Assembly (NCBI GenBank): GCA_032622095.1
Contig: CP136067.1
Span: 56,339,899-56,403,898 of the forward strand
DNA: 64,000 bases
Source: Siphonodentalium dalli
Lineage: Eukaryota > Mollusca > Scaphopoda > Gadilida > Siphonodentaliidae
Reading direction: 5' to 3'
Shown one piece after another: positions 1-12,669 of this stretch; within the stretch, counting starts at the first letter, position 1, and each line of letters starts with the position of its first letter. Below the pieces are notes generated by a model. The model had not been told where the DNA came from. It did no database searches and saw nothing but the letters and a program-made list of their open reading frames with translations. The translations under genes and the position numbers were made by a program.

Positions 1-3000
1 TCAACTGCGTGGGGCGGCTTTACACTACCAGCGGTCACACTGTCTACACATATGAATCAACTAATGTGGAGGGTTATCTCTGTAGAGTGTCCTGGTACCT
101 CGAAATTAGGTAGAAATGCCAATTTATATGAAATCACGACGAATATGTCGGGACCCGTGCTGACCTCGTGCTCTAGAAATCCAGCTGCGTGGGGTTAAAT
201 TGTAAATAGGGATGATGTGTTGACCACAATGACATGCCTGTTATGTTCGTGGGTTATGCGTGTGTGGTGTCCTGGAGCCCTAAAAACGGGCCATAATAGC
301 GATAATGTTCGGTTTGTACATAGACGTATTGAAGTCCGTGATGACCTGTTTTTACCAAATTTTAACTGCGTGGGGTAGTTTTCCACTACCAGCGGTCACA
401 CTCTCTACACATATGCATCAACTAATGTGGAGGGATATCTCTGTAGAGTGTCCTGGTACCTCGAAATTAGGTAGAAATGCCAATTTATATGAAATCAAGA
501 CGAATATGTCGGGACCCGTGCTGACCTCGTGCTCTAGAAATCCAGCTGCGTGGGGTTAAATTGTAAATAGGGATGATGTGTTGACCACAATGACATGCCT
601 GATATGTTCGTGGGTTATGCGTGCGTGGTGTCCTGGAGCCCTAAAAACGGGCCATAATATAGCGATAATGTTCGGTTTGTACATAGACGTATTGAAGTCC
701 GTGATGACCTGTTTTTACCAAATTTAAACTGCGTGGGGCGGCTTTACACTACCAGCGGTCACACTCTCTACACATATGAATCAACTAATGTGGAGGGTTA
801 TCTCTGTAGAGTGTCCTGGTACCTCGAAATTAGGTAGAAATGCCAATTTATATGAAATCACGACGAATATGTCGGGACCCGTGCTGACCTCGTGCTCTAG
901 AAATCCAACTGCGTGGGGTTAAATTGTAAATAGGGATGATGTGTTGACCACAATGACATGCCTGTTATGTTCGTGGGTTATGCGTGTGTGGTGTCCTGGA
1001 GCCCTAAAAACGGGCCATACTAGCGATAATGTTCGGTTTGTACATAGACGTATTGAAGTCCGTGATGACCTGTTTTTACCAAATTTCAACTGCGTGGGGT
1101 GGTTTTCCATTACCAGCGGTCACACTCTCTACACATATGCATCAACTAATGTGGAGGGATATCTCTGTAGAGTGTCCTGGTACCTCGAAATTAGGTAGAA
1201 ATGCCAATTTATATGAAATCACGACGAATATGTCGGGACCCGTGCTGACCTCGTGCTCTAGAAATCCAGCTGCGTGGGGTTAAATTGTAAATAGGGATGA
1301 TGTGTTGTCCACAATGACATGCCTGATATGTTCGTGGGTTATGCGTGTGTGGTGTCCTGGAGCCCTAAAAACGGGCCATAATATAGCGATAATGTTCGGT
1401 TTGTACATAGACGTATTGAAGTCCGTGATGACCTGTTTTTACCAAATTTCAACTGCGTGGGGCGGCTTTACACTACCAGCGGTCACACTGTCTACACATA
1501 TGCATCAACTAATGTGGAGGGATATCTCTGTAGAGTGTCCTGGTACCTCGAAATTAGGTAGAAATGCCAATTTATATGAAATCACGACGAATATGTCGGG
1601 ACCCGTGCTGACCTCGTGCTCTAGAAATCCAGCTGCGTGGGGTTAAATTGTAAATAGGGATGATGTGTTGACCACAATGACATGCCTGTTATGTTCGTGG
1701 GTTATGCGTGTGTGGTGTCCTGGAGCCCTAAAAACGGGCCATAATAGCGATAATGTTCGGTTTGTACATAGACGTATTGAAGTCCGTGATGACCTGTTTT
1801 TACCAAATTTCAACTGCGTGGGGCGGCTTTACACTACCAGCGGTCACACTTTCTACACATATGAATCAACTAATGTGGAGGGTTATCTCTGTAGAGTGTC
1901 CTGGTACCTCGAAATTAGGTAGAAATGCCAATTTATATGAAATCACGACGAATATGTCGGGACCCGTGCTGACCTCGTGCTCTAGAAATCCAGCTGCGTG
2001 GGGTTAAATTGCAAATAGGGATGATGTGTTGACCACAATGACATGCCTGATATGTTCGTGGGTTATGCGTGCGTGGTGTCCTGGAGCCCTAAAAACGGGC
2101 CATAATATAGCGATAATGTTCGGTTTGTACATAGACGTATTGAAGTCCGTGATGACCTGTTTTTACCAAATTTCAACTGCGTGGGGCGGCTTTACACTAC
2201 CAGCGGTCACACTGTCTACACATATGAATCAACTAATGTGGAGGGTTATCTCTGTAGAGTGTCCTGGTACCTCGAAATTAGGTAGAAATGCCAATTTATA
2301 TGAAATCACGACGAATATGTCGGGACCCGTGCTGACCTCGTGCTCTAGAAATCCAGCTGCGTGGGGTTAAATTGTAAATAGGGATGATGTGTTGACCACA
2401 ATGACATGCCTGTTATGTTCGTGGGTTATGCGTGTGTGGTGTCCTGGAGCCCTAAAAACGGGCCATAATAGCGATAATGTTCGGTTTGTACATAGACGTA
2501 TTGAAGTCCGTGATGACCTGTTTTTACCAAATTTTAACTGCGTGGGGTGGTTTTCCACTACCAGCGGTCACACTCTCTACACATATGCATCAACTAATGT
2601 GGAGGGATATCTCTGTAGAGTGTCCTGGTACCTCGAAATTAGGTAGAAATGCCAATTTATATGAAATCACGACGAATATGTCGGGACCCGTGCTGACCTC
2701 GTGCTCTAGAAATCCAGCTGCGTGGGGTTAAATTGTAAATAGGGATGATGTGTTGACCACAATGACATGCCTGATATGTTCGTGGGTTATGCGTGCGTGG
2801 TGTCCTGGAGCCCTAAAAACGGGCCATAATATAGCGATAATGTTCGGTTTGTACATAGACGTATTGAAGTCCGTGATGACCTGTTTTTACCAAATTTCAA
2901 CTGCGTGGGGCGGCTTTACACTACCAGCGGTCACACTGTCTACACATATGAATCAACTAATGTGAAGGGTTATCTCTGTAGAGTGTCCTGGTACCTCGAA

Positions 3001-5490
3001 ATTAGGTAGAAATGCCAATTTATATGAAATCACGACGAATATGTCGGGACCCGTGCTGACCTCGTGCTCTAGAAATCCAGCTGCGTGGGGTTAAATTGTA
3101 AATAGGGATGATGTGTTGACCACAATGACATGCCTGTTATGTTCGTGGGTTATGCGTGTGTGGTGTCCTGGAGCCCTAAAAACGGGCCATACTTGCGATA
3201 ATGTTCGGTTTGTACATAGACGTATTGAAGTCCGTGATGACCTGTTTTTACCAAATTTCAACTGCGTGGGGTGGTTTTCCACTACCAGCGGTCACACTCT
3301 CTACACATATGCATCAACTAATGTGGAGGGATATCTCTGTAGAGTGTCCTGGTACCTCGAAATTAGGTAGAAATGCCAATTTATATGAAATCACGACGAA
3401 TATGTCGGGACCCGTGCTGACCTCGTGCTCTAGAAATCCAGCTGCGTGGGGTTAAATTGTAAATAGGGATGATGTGTTGACCACAATGACATGCCTGATA
3501 TGTTCGTGGGTTATGCGTGTGTGGTGTCCTGGAGCCCTAAAAACGGGCCATAATATAGCGATAATGTTCGGTTTGTACATAGACGTATTGAAGTCCGTGA
3601 TGACCTGTTTTTACCAAATTTCAACTGCGTGGGGCGGCTTTACACTACCAGCGGTCACACTGTCTACACATATGAATCAACTAATGTGGAGGGTTATCTC
3701 TGTAGAGTGTCCTGGTACCTCGAAATTAGGTAGAAATGCCAATTTATATGAAATCACGACGAATATGTCGGGACCCGTGCTGACCTCGTGCTCTAGAAAT
3801 CCAGCTGCGTGGGGTTAAATTGTAAATAGGGATGATGTGTTGACCACAATGACATGCCTGATATGTTCGTGGGTTATGCGTGTGTGGTGTCCTGGAGCCC
3901 TAAAAACGGGCCATAATAGCGATAATGTTCGGTTTGTACATAGACGTATTGAAGTCCGTGATGACCTGTTTTTACCAAATTTCAACTGCGTGGGGCGGCT
4001 TTACACTACCAGCGGTCACACTGTCTACACATATGAATCAACTAATGTGGAGGGTTATCTCTGTAGAGTGTCCTGGTACCTCGCAATTAGGTAGAAATGC
4101 CAATTTATATGAAATCACGACGAATATGTCGGGACCCGTGCTGACCTCGTGCTCTAGAAATCCAGCTGCGTGGGGTTAAATTGTTAAATAAGGATGATGT
4201 GTTGACCACAATGACATGCCTGTTATGTTCGTGGGTTATGCGTGTGTGGTGTCATGGAGCCCTAAAACGGGCCATAATAGCGATAATGTTCGTTTTGTAC
4301 ATAGACGTATTGAAGTCCGTGATGACCTGTTTTTACCAAATTTCAACTGCGTGGGGTGGTTTTCCACTACCAGCGGTCACACTCTCTACACATATGCATC
4401 AACTAATGTGGAGGGATATCTCTGTAGAGTGTCCTGGTACCTCGAAATTAGGTAGAAATGCCAATTTATATGAAATCACGACGAATATGTCGGGACCCGT
4501 GCTGACCTCGTGCTCTAGAAATCCAGCTGCGTGGGGTTAAATTGTAAATACGGCTGATGTGTTGACCACAATGACATGCCTGTTATGTTCGTGGGTTATG
4601 CGTGTTTGGTGTCCTGGAACCCTAAAAACGGGCCATAATAGCGATAATGTTCGGTTTGTACATAGACGTATTGAAGTACGTGATGACATACTTTTACCAA
4701 ATTTCAACTGCGTGGGGTGGTTTTCCACTACCAGCGGTCACACTCTCTACAAATATGAATCAACTATTGTGGAGGGATATCTCTGTAGAGTGTCCTGGTA
4801 CCTCGAAATTAGGTAGAAATGCCAATCTATATGAAATCACGACGAATATGTCGGGACCCGTGCTGACCTCGTGCACTAGAAATCCAGCTGCGTGGGGTTA
4901 AATTGTAATTAGGGCTGATGTGTTGACCACAATGACATACCTGCTATGTTCGTGGGTTATGCGTGTGTGGTGTCCTGGAGCCCTAAAAACGGGCAATAAT
5001 AGCGATCATGTTCGGTTTGTACATAGAAGTATTGAATTCCGTGATGACCCGCTTTTGCCAAATTTCAACTGCGTGGGTGGTTTTCCACTACCAGCGGTCA
5101 CACTCTATACAAATATGCATCAACTAATGTGGAGGGATATCTCTGTAGAGTGTCCTGGTACCTCGAAATTAGGTAGAAATGCCAATTTATATGAAATCAC
5201 GAAGAATATGTCGGGACCCGTGCTGACCTCGTGCTCTAGAAATCCAGCTGCGTGGGGATAAATTGTAATTAGGGCTGATGTGTCGACCACAATGACATAC
5301 CTGTTATGTTCGTGGGTTATGCGTGTGGGGTGTCTAGGAGCCCTAAAAACGGGCCATAATAGCAATAATGTTCGGGTTTGTACATAGACGTATTGAAGTC
5401 CGTGATGACCTGTTTTTACCAAATTTCAACTGCGTGGAGCGGTTTTCCACTACCAGAGGTCACACTGTCTACACATATGCATCAACTAAT
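1..5490. repeat. Satellite array, 362-bp monomer in 724-bp dimers
   Basis: About fifteen head-to-tail copies of a 362-bp unit run from the window edge to about 5490. Two alternating monomer types recur every 724 bp: one has CCATAATAGCG and a GGTTTTCC segment, the other CCATAATATAGCG and GGCTTTAC, with some exchange between types. Each monomer itself has two diverged halves of about 181 bp that share CTGCGTGGGG at the start, GTGTCCTGG at the same offset (82), and CCGTGnTGACCT near the end. Copies are nearly identical up to about 4500, then become more divergent towards the right edge. Open frames of up to 119 codons on both strands follow from the unit having few stops; they recur with the repeat and I do not regard them as genes. 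The left end is outside the window. Confidence 0.97.
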
Positions 5491-5735
5491 TGTTCCCGGG
5501 ATCAAAGTAGGCATATATACCAAATTTGAGTGGGATCGGTCAAGGTCCAGAAACATGCCTAGATGAGCATATATGAGAGAGGTCAAGGTCAAGGACGCGA
5601 TCGCATGTGAAATTTGACCCACCCGTATTGTTCCCGGGATCAAAGTATGCCTACATATTAAATTTTAGTCGGATCGGTCGAGGTCCAGAAACATGCCTAT
5701 ATGAGCATATATGAGCGAGGTCAAGGTCAAGGCTA
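5490..5735 (+). repeat. 138-bp dispersed repeat, tandem pair (second partial)
   Basis: The satellite breaks off at about 5490 and is followed by a unit beginning TTGTTCCCGGGATCAAAGTA and containing GGTCAAGGTC twice. The same start recurs at 5628, giving a 138-bp period with the second unit incomplete. An inverted, separate copy lies at about 35950-36045 in ACE intron 3, so this is a dispersed element, not part of the satellite. Confidence 0.8.
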
Positions 5736-5852
5736 ATGTCGGGACTAGTGCTGAGCTCGTTCTGATAAGTCTGGGCTCTGTAGGGTGTTATTTTAATTAC
5801 CACTGGTGCGCTGACCACAATGACATATTTATGATGTCGGTGGGTATATACG
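5736..5852 (+). repeat. Diverged satellite remnant beyond the array edge
   Basis: Starting at about 5736 the sequence again matches the 362-bp satellite (GTCGGGACnnGTGCTGA, then GACCACAATGACAT and a GTGGGT segment in the expected order). It is much more diverged than the array. It shows that the array once extended further and was interrupted by the 138-bp repeat. Confidence 0.7.
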
Positions 5853-5922
5853 ATCTGATCGCGATTTACGATCACGATCGCGGGGCGCGATCGCGGTACG
5901 CGGTTGGCTAACAGAATCGTAC

Positions 5923-5940
5923 ATCTCTATATATATATAG

Positions 5941-5970
<30 letters not shown>
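5923..5970. repeat. (TA)n microsatellite
   Basis: An almost pure TA tract ending at about 5970. Nothing else is recognised between 5853 and 6219 except short AT-rich sequence. Confidence 0.9.
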
Positions 5971-5972
<2 letters not shown>

Positions 5973-6219
5973 TGGACAGTCCAGGTCTTTTTCTAGAAAG
6001 TTTTCGAGAACTACAGATCTGATCAGATCTGATTCACACCAGTTACCTGACAACTGGTTTCACATATCGGGAAATATTAAAGAAATCGCCAAAATTGCAT
6101 CCGGCTCTGTGCTATATTACACTTGAACATGTCTGTACAACTTGTGAGGATGTCACCCCCCCTTCTGGTACGCGGGTTTGTTATGAGTTTGAAGTGGTAC
6201 GCATGATTCACACCCTCTG

Positions 6220-6719
6220 TTAAAGGTACGGTTGGCCTTGGCGGTGGGTATCCTGTGAAAATATTTCCACCCGTCAAAAACCGCCACAAACAGAAAGAAC
6301 ATCAAAATGTAGACAGACTTTGTCCGTATACAAATAAGAAATATCGCATAAACAGTATGTTATTGTCAAATGTTTGACCATTGTTATGTAAACAAAAGCA
6401 TAAAAAGTTACTTTTCTGGTGTTTGTTTATATTATGATGGTAAACATAAAGAGCGTTCTATGTTGGTGAATTCCTGATATGGAACTAATAAAGAGCGTTT
6501 ATGCCATTTGTGTGTGATTAGCCAGTAGCATTGTGCTGTCTTCTGTAACACAATCAGGCTCTTGCTTAGGTAAAATATAGTAGGTCTTTATGATAACATG
6601 CTGTTTACGTGATGGTCATGGCATATATGAACGAAACTATGCGTTTTAATGTTTTTCTGTTTACGGTGATTAGAACAAATATGAATATTTTCGACAACTA
6701 AGGCCTCACGTGCCTCTAA
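6220..6719 (+). mobile_element. TTAA-type MITE family 1, copy 1
   Basis: A non-autonomous DNA transposon of about 500 bp. It starts TTAAAGGTACGGTTGGCC and ends with the imperfect inverse, GGCCTCACGTGCCTCTAA. Two further copies lie at 22470 and 32405 with over 90 percent identity by eye. The TTAA at both ends of those copies suggests mobilisation by a piggyBac-like transposase (inference). This copy has a decayed right TTAA. Confidence 0.88.
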
Positions 6720-8790
6720 TTAGAACCGATATTCACGATTCAACAACAAGACTGGCACGCAGCTTCTATAGCATGAAATTGGTCATATTGTGATTATTTC
6801 TTGGCCAAAATAACATATTTTGATGCTATTCAATATCAACCCCCTTGATGTATTGCAGTTTTGGACATTACTTCAGAAAATGCCTGTGTGAAATAACAAT
6901 GACTTGTATTCTATATTTTCTAAACCGGTATAGGCAGGATTCACCCGTCTCTGTTAACTGGTGTTCAGGATTATTGTGTGGGGCAGGGTATCACCACGTC
7001 ACGGGTTGAAGCCTAATTGTAGCGTGAGATAGGTCGACAAATCGGGGGCGGCGGTTATCTGGAAGGTAACGCGGGGTTGCTGGGTGTTCGAAATGGCGAG
7101 AAACATGTAAACTGCAAAAAAAGAGAACATATTTATATTTTTAGGATCACATTTATGCCTCAGTGGTGTTTTTATGGACCACATGCAGTCATCTCGAATC
7201 TGGAACCATAATAGAGCAACCATCATATATCTTTCCGAGAAGTTACTTTAAATTTATTATATAACTGAGAGGGACCTGCATGATACCATGTTGTATATTT
7301 TATCAAAACGATTGTGATCCGTGCAACGTATAGGGAGTGTAATCTGATGCACGTGTCTGTTTAATTTTGTCAGTTGCTTTTGGGAGAGGGGAGGCAGTGG
7401 TTTATATGTGAAATATAAATTATTTCACAGTGAAATTAACCCTGTGCGTGGTCTTCCTTCTACCAATCAAACAGTTTTTATCGCCATAAAATTGTTGAAA
7501 TATCTAACCAAAATAATTTCGGTTTATCTTATAAAACTGAATACTAGTATATTATTATAACGCAACGAAAAACACAACATACTTCAAAAGTCTTGTAGAA
7601 ATGAAAAATTACACAAAATGTGGAAATAAAACAAATTTAAATCTTTCCCCCAAATTCAATTTTCAATTTATTAGTGAACTTAATGGCATCAGGACAGATA
7701 GCACAAGAAACGGAAAGTTAAACTGATAATATGATAATAAGCCAGGCATATGACCCCGGCATGGTGTATATAGTCGTGGAACTACTACACGTATATGACT
7801 ATGCCTAACACATGTCAACCACGCGAATGCTTGATTAGTCTTGATCGTTTTCGATGCGAGTAGACTTCGATAATTATACCTATAAAATAACCTATGGTTT
7901 AGACATCGACCTTTGATAATGAGGCGTATTATACATTTATATTATTTCGAGGTTGGCATGAGGATTTATCAACCCGAGGAAGTCAAAAATTAACTGAATT
8001 CCTATTCCTATTAATAACTCATGACGTCCTGTGAGCTTGTTATTAACCCATCAGTCCTATTTATAGGAATATCGTGTTTTATCTGGGATTCATTAAAGGC
8101 ACGGGTGGCGTTCGTTGTATATATATATATATATATAGTATAGTATATTGTCTTCAAGGCGTACGAAAACAAGTGCCTGTTCGTGTTACAGAAGTTTAGC
8201 TACTGCGCCAACACCGCCAGTATATTTAAGCTATTAAACGACATTGATATAATAAGAACCTATTTATTTATAATAAATAAATACACGAATTGTTGATTGT
8301 CACATATATGAGGTAGTGAAGTCACTGGTGAAGTAGCAAATTTTCTTTTAGTCCATTGTTGATTCCGCGCTTTTGTGCAATCACTGCCAGAAGTCACGTG
8401 ATTTTTCTCGAAAAAAGAAATGATGTTTTAGAAAATTTCATCAACACGATATACCGTAAATTATGTGTGACAATCAGACTCTGAAACTCTGCTCAATCGG
8501 TCATATTTATAAACTTAAATGTATAAATGTGTTACTCATAAAATGTATAACACTGGTAACTGCATGTTTGCCTGAGATGAATGGTTCTCCGATGGGTGAT
8601 CAAATTGATATGAGTTGATGCTAGATGGTGGACTGTTTGAGAGTTTACTTAGGAATAGTTTTGTAATTGTACTATCTGATTCCTACACATTGATTTAAAC
8701 TTGATACTGTTTAAAGATGTTAGTTGTTGGTATGTCAATGTTTGCCTCCGTGACAGCCATGTAGTCTGAGGAAAGTCAAATTAAAGAACA
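6720..8790. other. Non-coding stretch without recognised gene
   Basis: AT-rich sequence with frequent stops in all frames. A (TA)n tract lies at about 8119-8140. I see no exon-like block, RNA gene or repeat shared with the rest of the window. Confidence 0.6.
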
Positions 8791-9048
8791 ATATAGTGTT
8801 GCAGTTTGGGGTGGTGCCCCCCCCCCCAACGGCATACCTTCCTGTAACTTGTATTACACACAATGGATACGTTAAAATTCATATATATGGATCCCAGATA
8901 CCTCAGAAAGACTTTTTCAAGTCAAGACTTGTTCAAGAGAACATTAAAGTCGTTACTTCGTTGCCTGTTCTTGATATGTTAAAAATAAAGATAGTTTCTC
9001 TCCCGGCCGTATATACGGAAATAATGAAAACATCTAAGCAATTACCAC

Positions 9049-9504
9049 AGTGGATCAACGGACACGAACCAAAACCGGAAGTCGTAGATTTCGAGGTGGA
9101 GAAATATCTGTCGACAAATATTTGTTGACATTTTTTGACGGTTTTTTGGGAAAATAAACGCTTGAATAGCATATCTGACCAACTGAAGGTGAGTGAATAT
9201 TTCTTCGCTGATGTTCGGACACCGACGATCAATTTAAGTCAGTTGCCATTGTTCGATCGCGGAAAAAATGTCATTTAATCATCGCCGCGAGACGATTTCT
9301 TCCCCAAAATATCCCAGAAAATCATACTTTTCACATTCATCGCAGACAGCTGTCGCAACAACCTATATACCGGTCGAAAGGCCTGTTTCCCCCCCCCCCC
9401 CCAAATGCATATTTTGAGTATTTTCACGGACTGTCTCAAAATTCCAAATTTCATCTTCTGATGCAGGTACCCACCTCGAAAATACTGTCCGGTTAGTCCT
9501 GTAC
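9049..9504 (-). repeat. Dispersed repeat with poly-C tract, copy A
   Basis: About 455 bp that match 15234-15678 in inverse orientation at roughly 90 percent identity. The match includes a run of about 14 C (poly-G on the other strand) and a stretch ending GAAAATACTGTCCGGTTAG. Sequences outside these limits do not match, so this is a dispersed element and not a large inversion. No terminal repeat or coding domain was recognised. Confidence 0.85.
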
Positions 9505-10138
9505 ACCCCGGAATCTAGTTGCAATCCACCAGACCCGGCGGACAGTTTTTGTTGTTCAATCAAGAGTCGAAATGGATTAGTTGATTGGCTGCCTTTCGTT
9601 AACAGTGGCACGTTTTGGGGCAACTGCTTTTCTGTTGCAACTATAGTATACTGATCAAGTTTAGTTACCGAGTACAGTTTGCAATTTGTTCTCATATATT
9701 CGTTCAGATCGTGTAAGGTCATTAATCAAAGAATCATTTATGGAAATATTGTTAGAACAAGATATAACAATGCCCTCCATGACCAAGGCCGTAGCAACAG
9801 GATTGTTTTGATGGTGGGAGGTGTAGATGTATTTTCCAATAGTTTGATATTTCAGCCAGTATATAGCGTGAAATTTGATACTTAAAAAACAATTAAAATT
9901 CGATTAATTTCAGAAAAAACAAATCGGGACCCATGGCTGTTCTTTTTCATTATGGCCACTTTCGGGACTCACCACCCGAGTTTTGATTACGATTGTATAA
10001 AGTTTTAACTACATTTTTCGGGTATATATACACCCCTTTATTTTTATGTTTTAAACTACAGGAACCCACCCATATTTCGGAGAATTTTCGCTAATATTAC
10101 ATATTATAGAATAGCAATCAAATATGCAGATGTTTATT

Positions 10139-10250
10139 TCCATTTCTATGAGAGGCCAAATTCACATTTCATAATTAATTGCAGTTAAGCAATAGCACTT
10201 AAGCATAATTATTTGCGATTAAGCGCAATTCATGGTTATACTGTGTGTAA
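10139..10250 (+). repeat. GCGCTTAAGCGC-rich repeat, left copy
   Basis: This stretch (AATTCACATTTnATAAT, AATTGCnnTTAAGC motifs, then GTAACTA) matches the inverse of about 13150-13335. The two lie on either side of the LINE fragment. The internal motif AATTGCGCTTAAGCGCAATT is itself palindromic and recurs, partly degraded, several times in both copies. Confidence 0.65.
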
Positions 10251-10311
10251 CTATCTACCCCTGGTGAATAAATAGGTGAATCTATAACTAAACCTGAACT
10301 CATATTGACAT

Positions 10312-10402
10312 ATCACCTCCTTGGTCCGGTGGTTAGCGCGTCGGACTTGTGTTGCTGTCAACACATCGGCATGCGTTCGCGCCTCCAGCTGGCCAAAGTG
10401 AG
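10312..10402 (+). mobile_element. tRNA-derived SINE head
   Basis: The sequence has a pol III box A-like block (GTGGTTAGCGCGTCGG, about 10330) and, some 45 nt later, a box B-like block (GCGTTCGCGCC, about 10373). That matches the spacing and character of a tRNA-derived SINE promoter. A tRNA gene is unlikely because the acceptor stem does not pair. It ends directly at a (TTGA)n tract that is also the 3' tail of the neighbouring LINE on the opposite strand. Confidence 0.6.
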
Positions 10403-12335
10403 TTGATTGATTGATTGATTTATTGCATAAGTCACATAACAGTGAAACAAGCAAAACATATATACACTATGTACACAACTTTGAATATCACATTAGTCAT
10501 TGTTCATTTCATATACACAGCAGTAATTAAATTAGATTACACAATAATAGGCGATAAACTTAACAAGTATGATAATTACATGTGTTCACCCATAACAATA
10601 AATGATTTCGATTATATAGTATAAGACACCTTCTTAAAGGCACACCTTAGGAATATGCATAGTCTTTTTATGAGGCTTATATTTTGAAGAGATAGGAGAA
10701 CATGGAATTTCTCTCTCGTAGGGTTCTTCCAAAAGTACTCAGGGATATATTGTTTTCTGATTTCATCCAAATGACTGCATATAATAACTAAATGGTATTC
10801 GTCTCCTAAATATTCTCCACATATGGTGCATATCCTATTGTCGTTATCATTCTGAGATTTCTTCCATCTTGAGCATTCTATAGGCAGTTTATGATTTGCA
10901 GTTCTGAGCTTCAAGAGGTATATCGATAGATTAGACGGCAAAATCTTCAAGTAATTTGGGTAACCGTAGTCAGTTTTAATAAAACTATAAAATTGGGCCC
11001 TCGATGAAGCAGATGTGTTTATGTCAACGAGTAGTGCGTCCCAATGACGTTGTTTGAGAACAGTTTTTGCATTTCTCAGTTCAATAGCGGTCAGGCCCGT
11101 CTGGGTGATCCACTTTGATTGCAATTTCAAATCATAAAGAGCATTTTTGACAAAACATAACCATTTGGAGTTATTTTTGTCTGCTGTCTGTGAGTTCATC
11201 TCATGCGTCTGATAAATTAAGGTATAAATATTCTTAGCTAGCTCAGAGCCGTTACTCGATACGAGCTTTGACCAATATGTCAGAGCTCGGCATGTTATTT
11301 ATATAGAGACGGGGTGTCGTGCGAATTCTGCATAAACTATGTAATTGGGGGTACTCATTTTGATGGACGCAACCATCTTACAAAATTTTAGATGTAGTGT
11401 CTCTACACTTTGAATGCGTTCAAAACACCATATCTCACTCCCATACAGTAAAATAGGTAAAATCATCTTATCGAATAAATCAAGCATAATATCAATGGGT
11501 AAGTTTAGTTTTCGGACCTTATTAAGCAGTCCGTACATGGCTCTCGTTGCAGAATTAACTGTTTTCTTTATGTTCTGGCAGAAGCGACCATTATAAAATA
11601 ATTTAACCCCTAAATAAGTGAATTCTTTAACTATTTCTAGAACATAGCCTCTATACATGAATGTGGGAAGATTTTTTGACCACTTCTTCGTGAAAATCAT
11701 TAATTTGGTCTTTTTTGTATTGACTTGAAGTTTCCAAGCTTCTGCATAATCGGCAAAGGCGAGGAGAGCCCTATGCATATTATCTTCGTCGTCAGAAAAT
11801 AGAACTGTATCGTCGGCATATAAAATACATAACAATTTAATAAAGCAGCCAACATTTTGCATATATGATTCATCTAGAAATTTCAGAGGGTCTATTGCAC
11901 AATCATACAAAAAACTTTGTAAATCATTTACATAGAGAGAAAATAAGAAAGGTGACATTATTTCACCTTGAAATAGGCCCATATTACTTACAAAAAAGTC
12001 AGACATAGAGTTGTTGTCTCTGACACAAATTTTAATTTTGCCATACATATCCTTTATAATATTTAGGACTTTACCATTAATGTCATAGTTCATCATTTTT
12101 AGCCACAATGCGTCCCTCCAAATCGTATCAAATGCTTTTCTAAAGTCTATAAAGATACAATAAAGTTTCTTGCCACTTGATAAATAGAGATCTATTATAC
12201 TCTGTAATATGAATATGTTATCTATCGTGGAGTGTCCTTTTCTAAATCCGGTTTGTGTTTTCAAGATAATCTCGAATTCTTCGGAAAAAGCTACTAGTCC
12301 ACACAACAGTGGCTTGTCCAAAAATCGATTAGCGG
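10403..12335 (-). pseudogene. 5'-truncated non-LTR retrotransposon (LINE) with RT
   Basis: A LINE remnant read right to left. The first open frame (about 12335-11299) holds the reverse-transcriptase palm: GFRKGHSTIDNIF, the IDFRKAFDTIW block, and the catalytic YADDT motif, followed by the thumb region. A single in-frame TAA at 11299-11301 interrupts it. The same frame then stays open from 11298 to 10612 and ends in the family's C-terminal part, with a CTICGEYLGDEYH...CSH zinc-finger-like block. The 3' end is a (TCAA)n tail at 10403-10425. The N-terminal endonuclease and the first RT blocks are missing, as expected for 5' truncation during target-primed reverse transcription. I cannot assign a clade from the sequence alone. 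The element is dead because of truncation and the stop codon. Confidence 0.9.
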
Positions 12336-12660
12336 GCAATTGTGAGATCGCACGCTGTTCGAATTTCGCGCCAAGTTGTGACCCCTGAGCAAGGTCACTC
12401 GTACTGTGTCTGTTTCGCTCCACCCAAGCGTTAACACGGGTACCCGATTATGAGCAGTGAAAGATCTTGTCAGTATGCTAGTCACATTGTGACTACCTCC
12501 CCCTGTCCCGGGGAGCAGTAGATGGATTACTGAATGTTCAGGCTCATCGGGGTAATAATTGTCCAACGCATTGAAACTAATGCCATGTCTAATGCGTGTA
12601 ATTAAATGTATGATGATTATTATTATTATTATTATTTTCATTGCTTTGGATAGTTGTGAT
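12336..12660. other. Unassigned repeat-like stretch with (ATT)n
   Basis: About 300 bp of GC-richer sequence follows the truncated LINE end, then an (ATT)n tract at about 12613-12637. A GTTCGAA block resembles a pol III box B, but I cannot find a box A at the right spacing, so I do not call it a SINE. Confidence 0.35.
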
Positions 12661-12669
12661 TGTGAACTA

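Noticed and set aside
195-5261. Many open frames of 60-119 codons on both strands with near-identical products
   Set aside because: They recur with the 362-bp satellite period, change frame relation with single-base differences, and show no domain or splice context.
9363-9722. 119-codon minus-strand frame similar to the frame at 15162-15458
   Set aside because: The similarity comes from the shared 450-bp repeat; the frame runs through a C homopolymer and has no recognised domain.
10321-10395. Functional tRNA gene
   Set aside because: Box A and B words are present, but stems do not pair and the context is a retroelement tail, so a SINE head is the better call.
12346-12641. Possible second SINE beside the LINE
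   Set aside because: A box B-like GTTCGAA is present, but no box A lies at a suitable distance on either strand.
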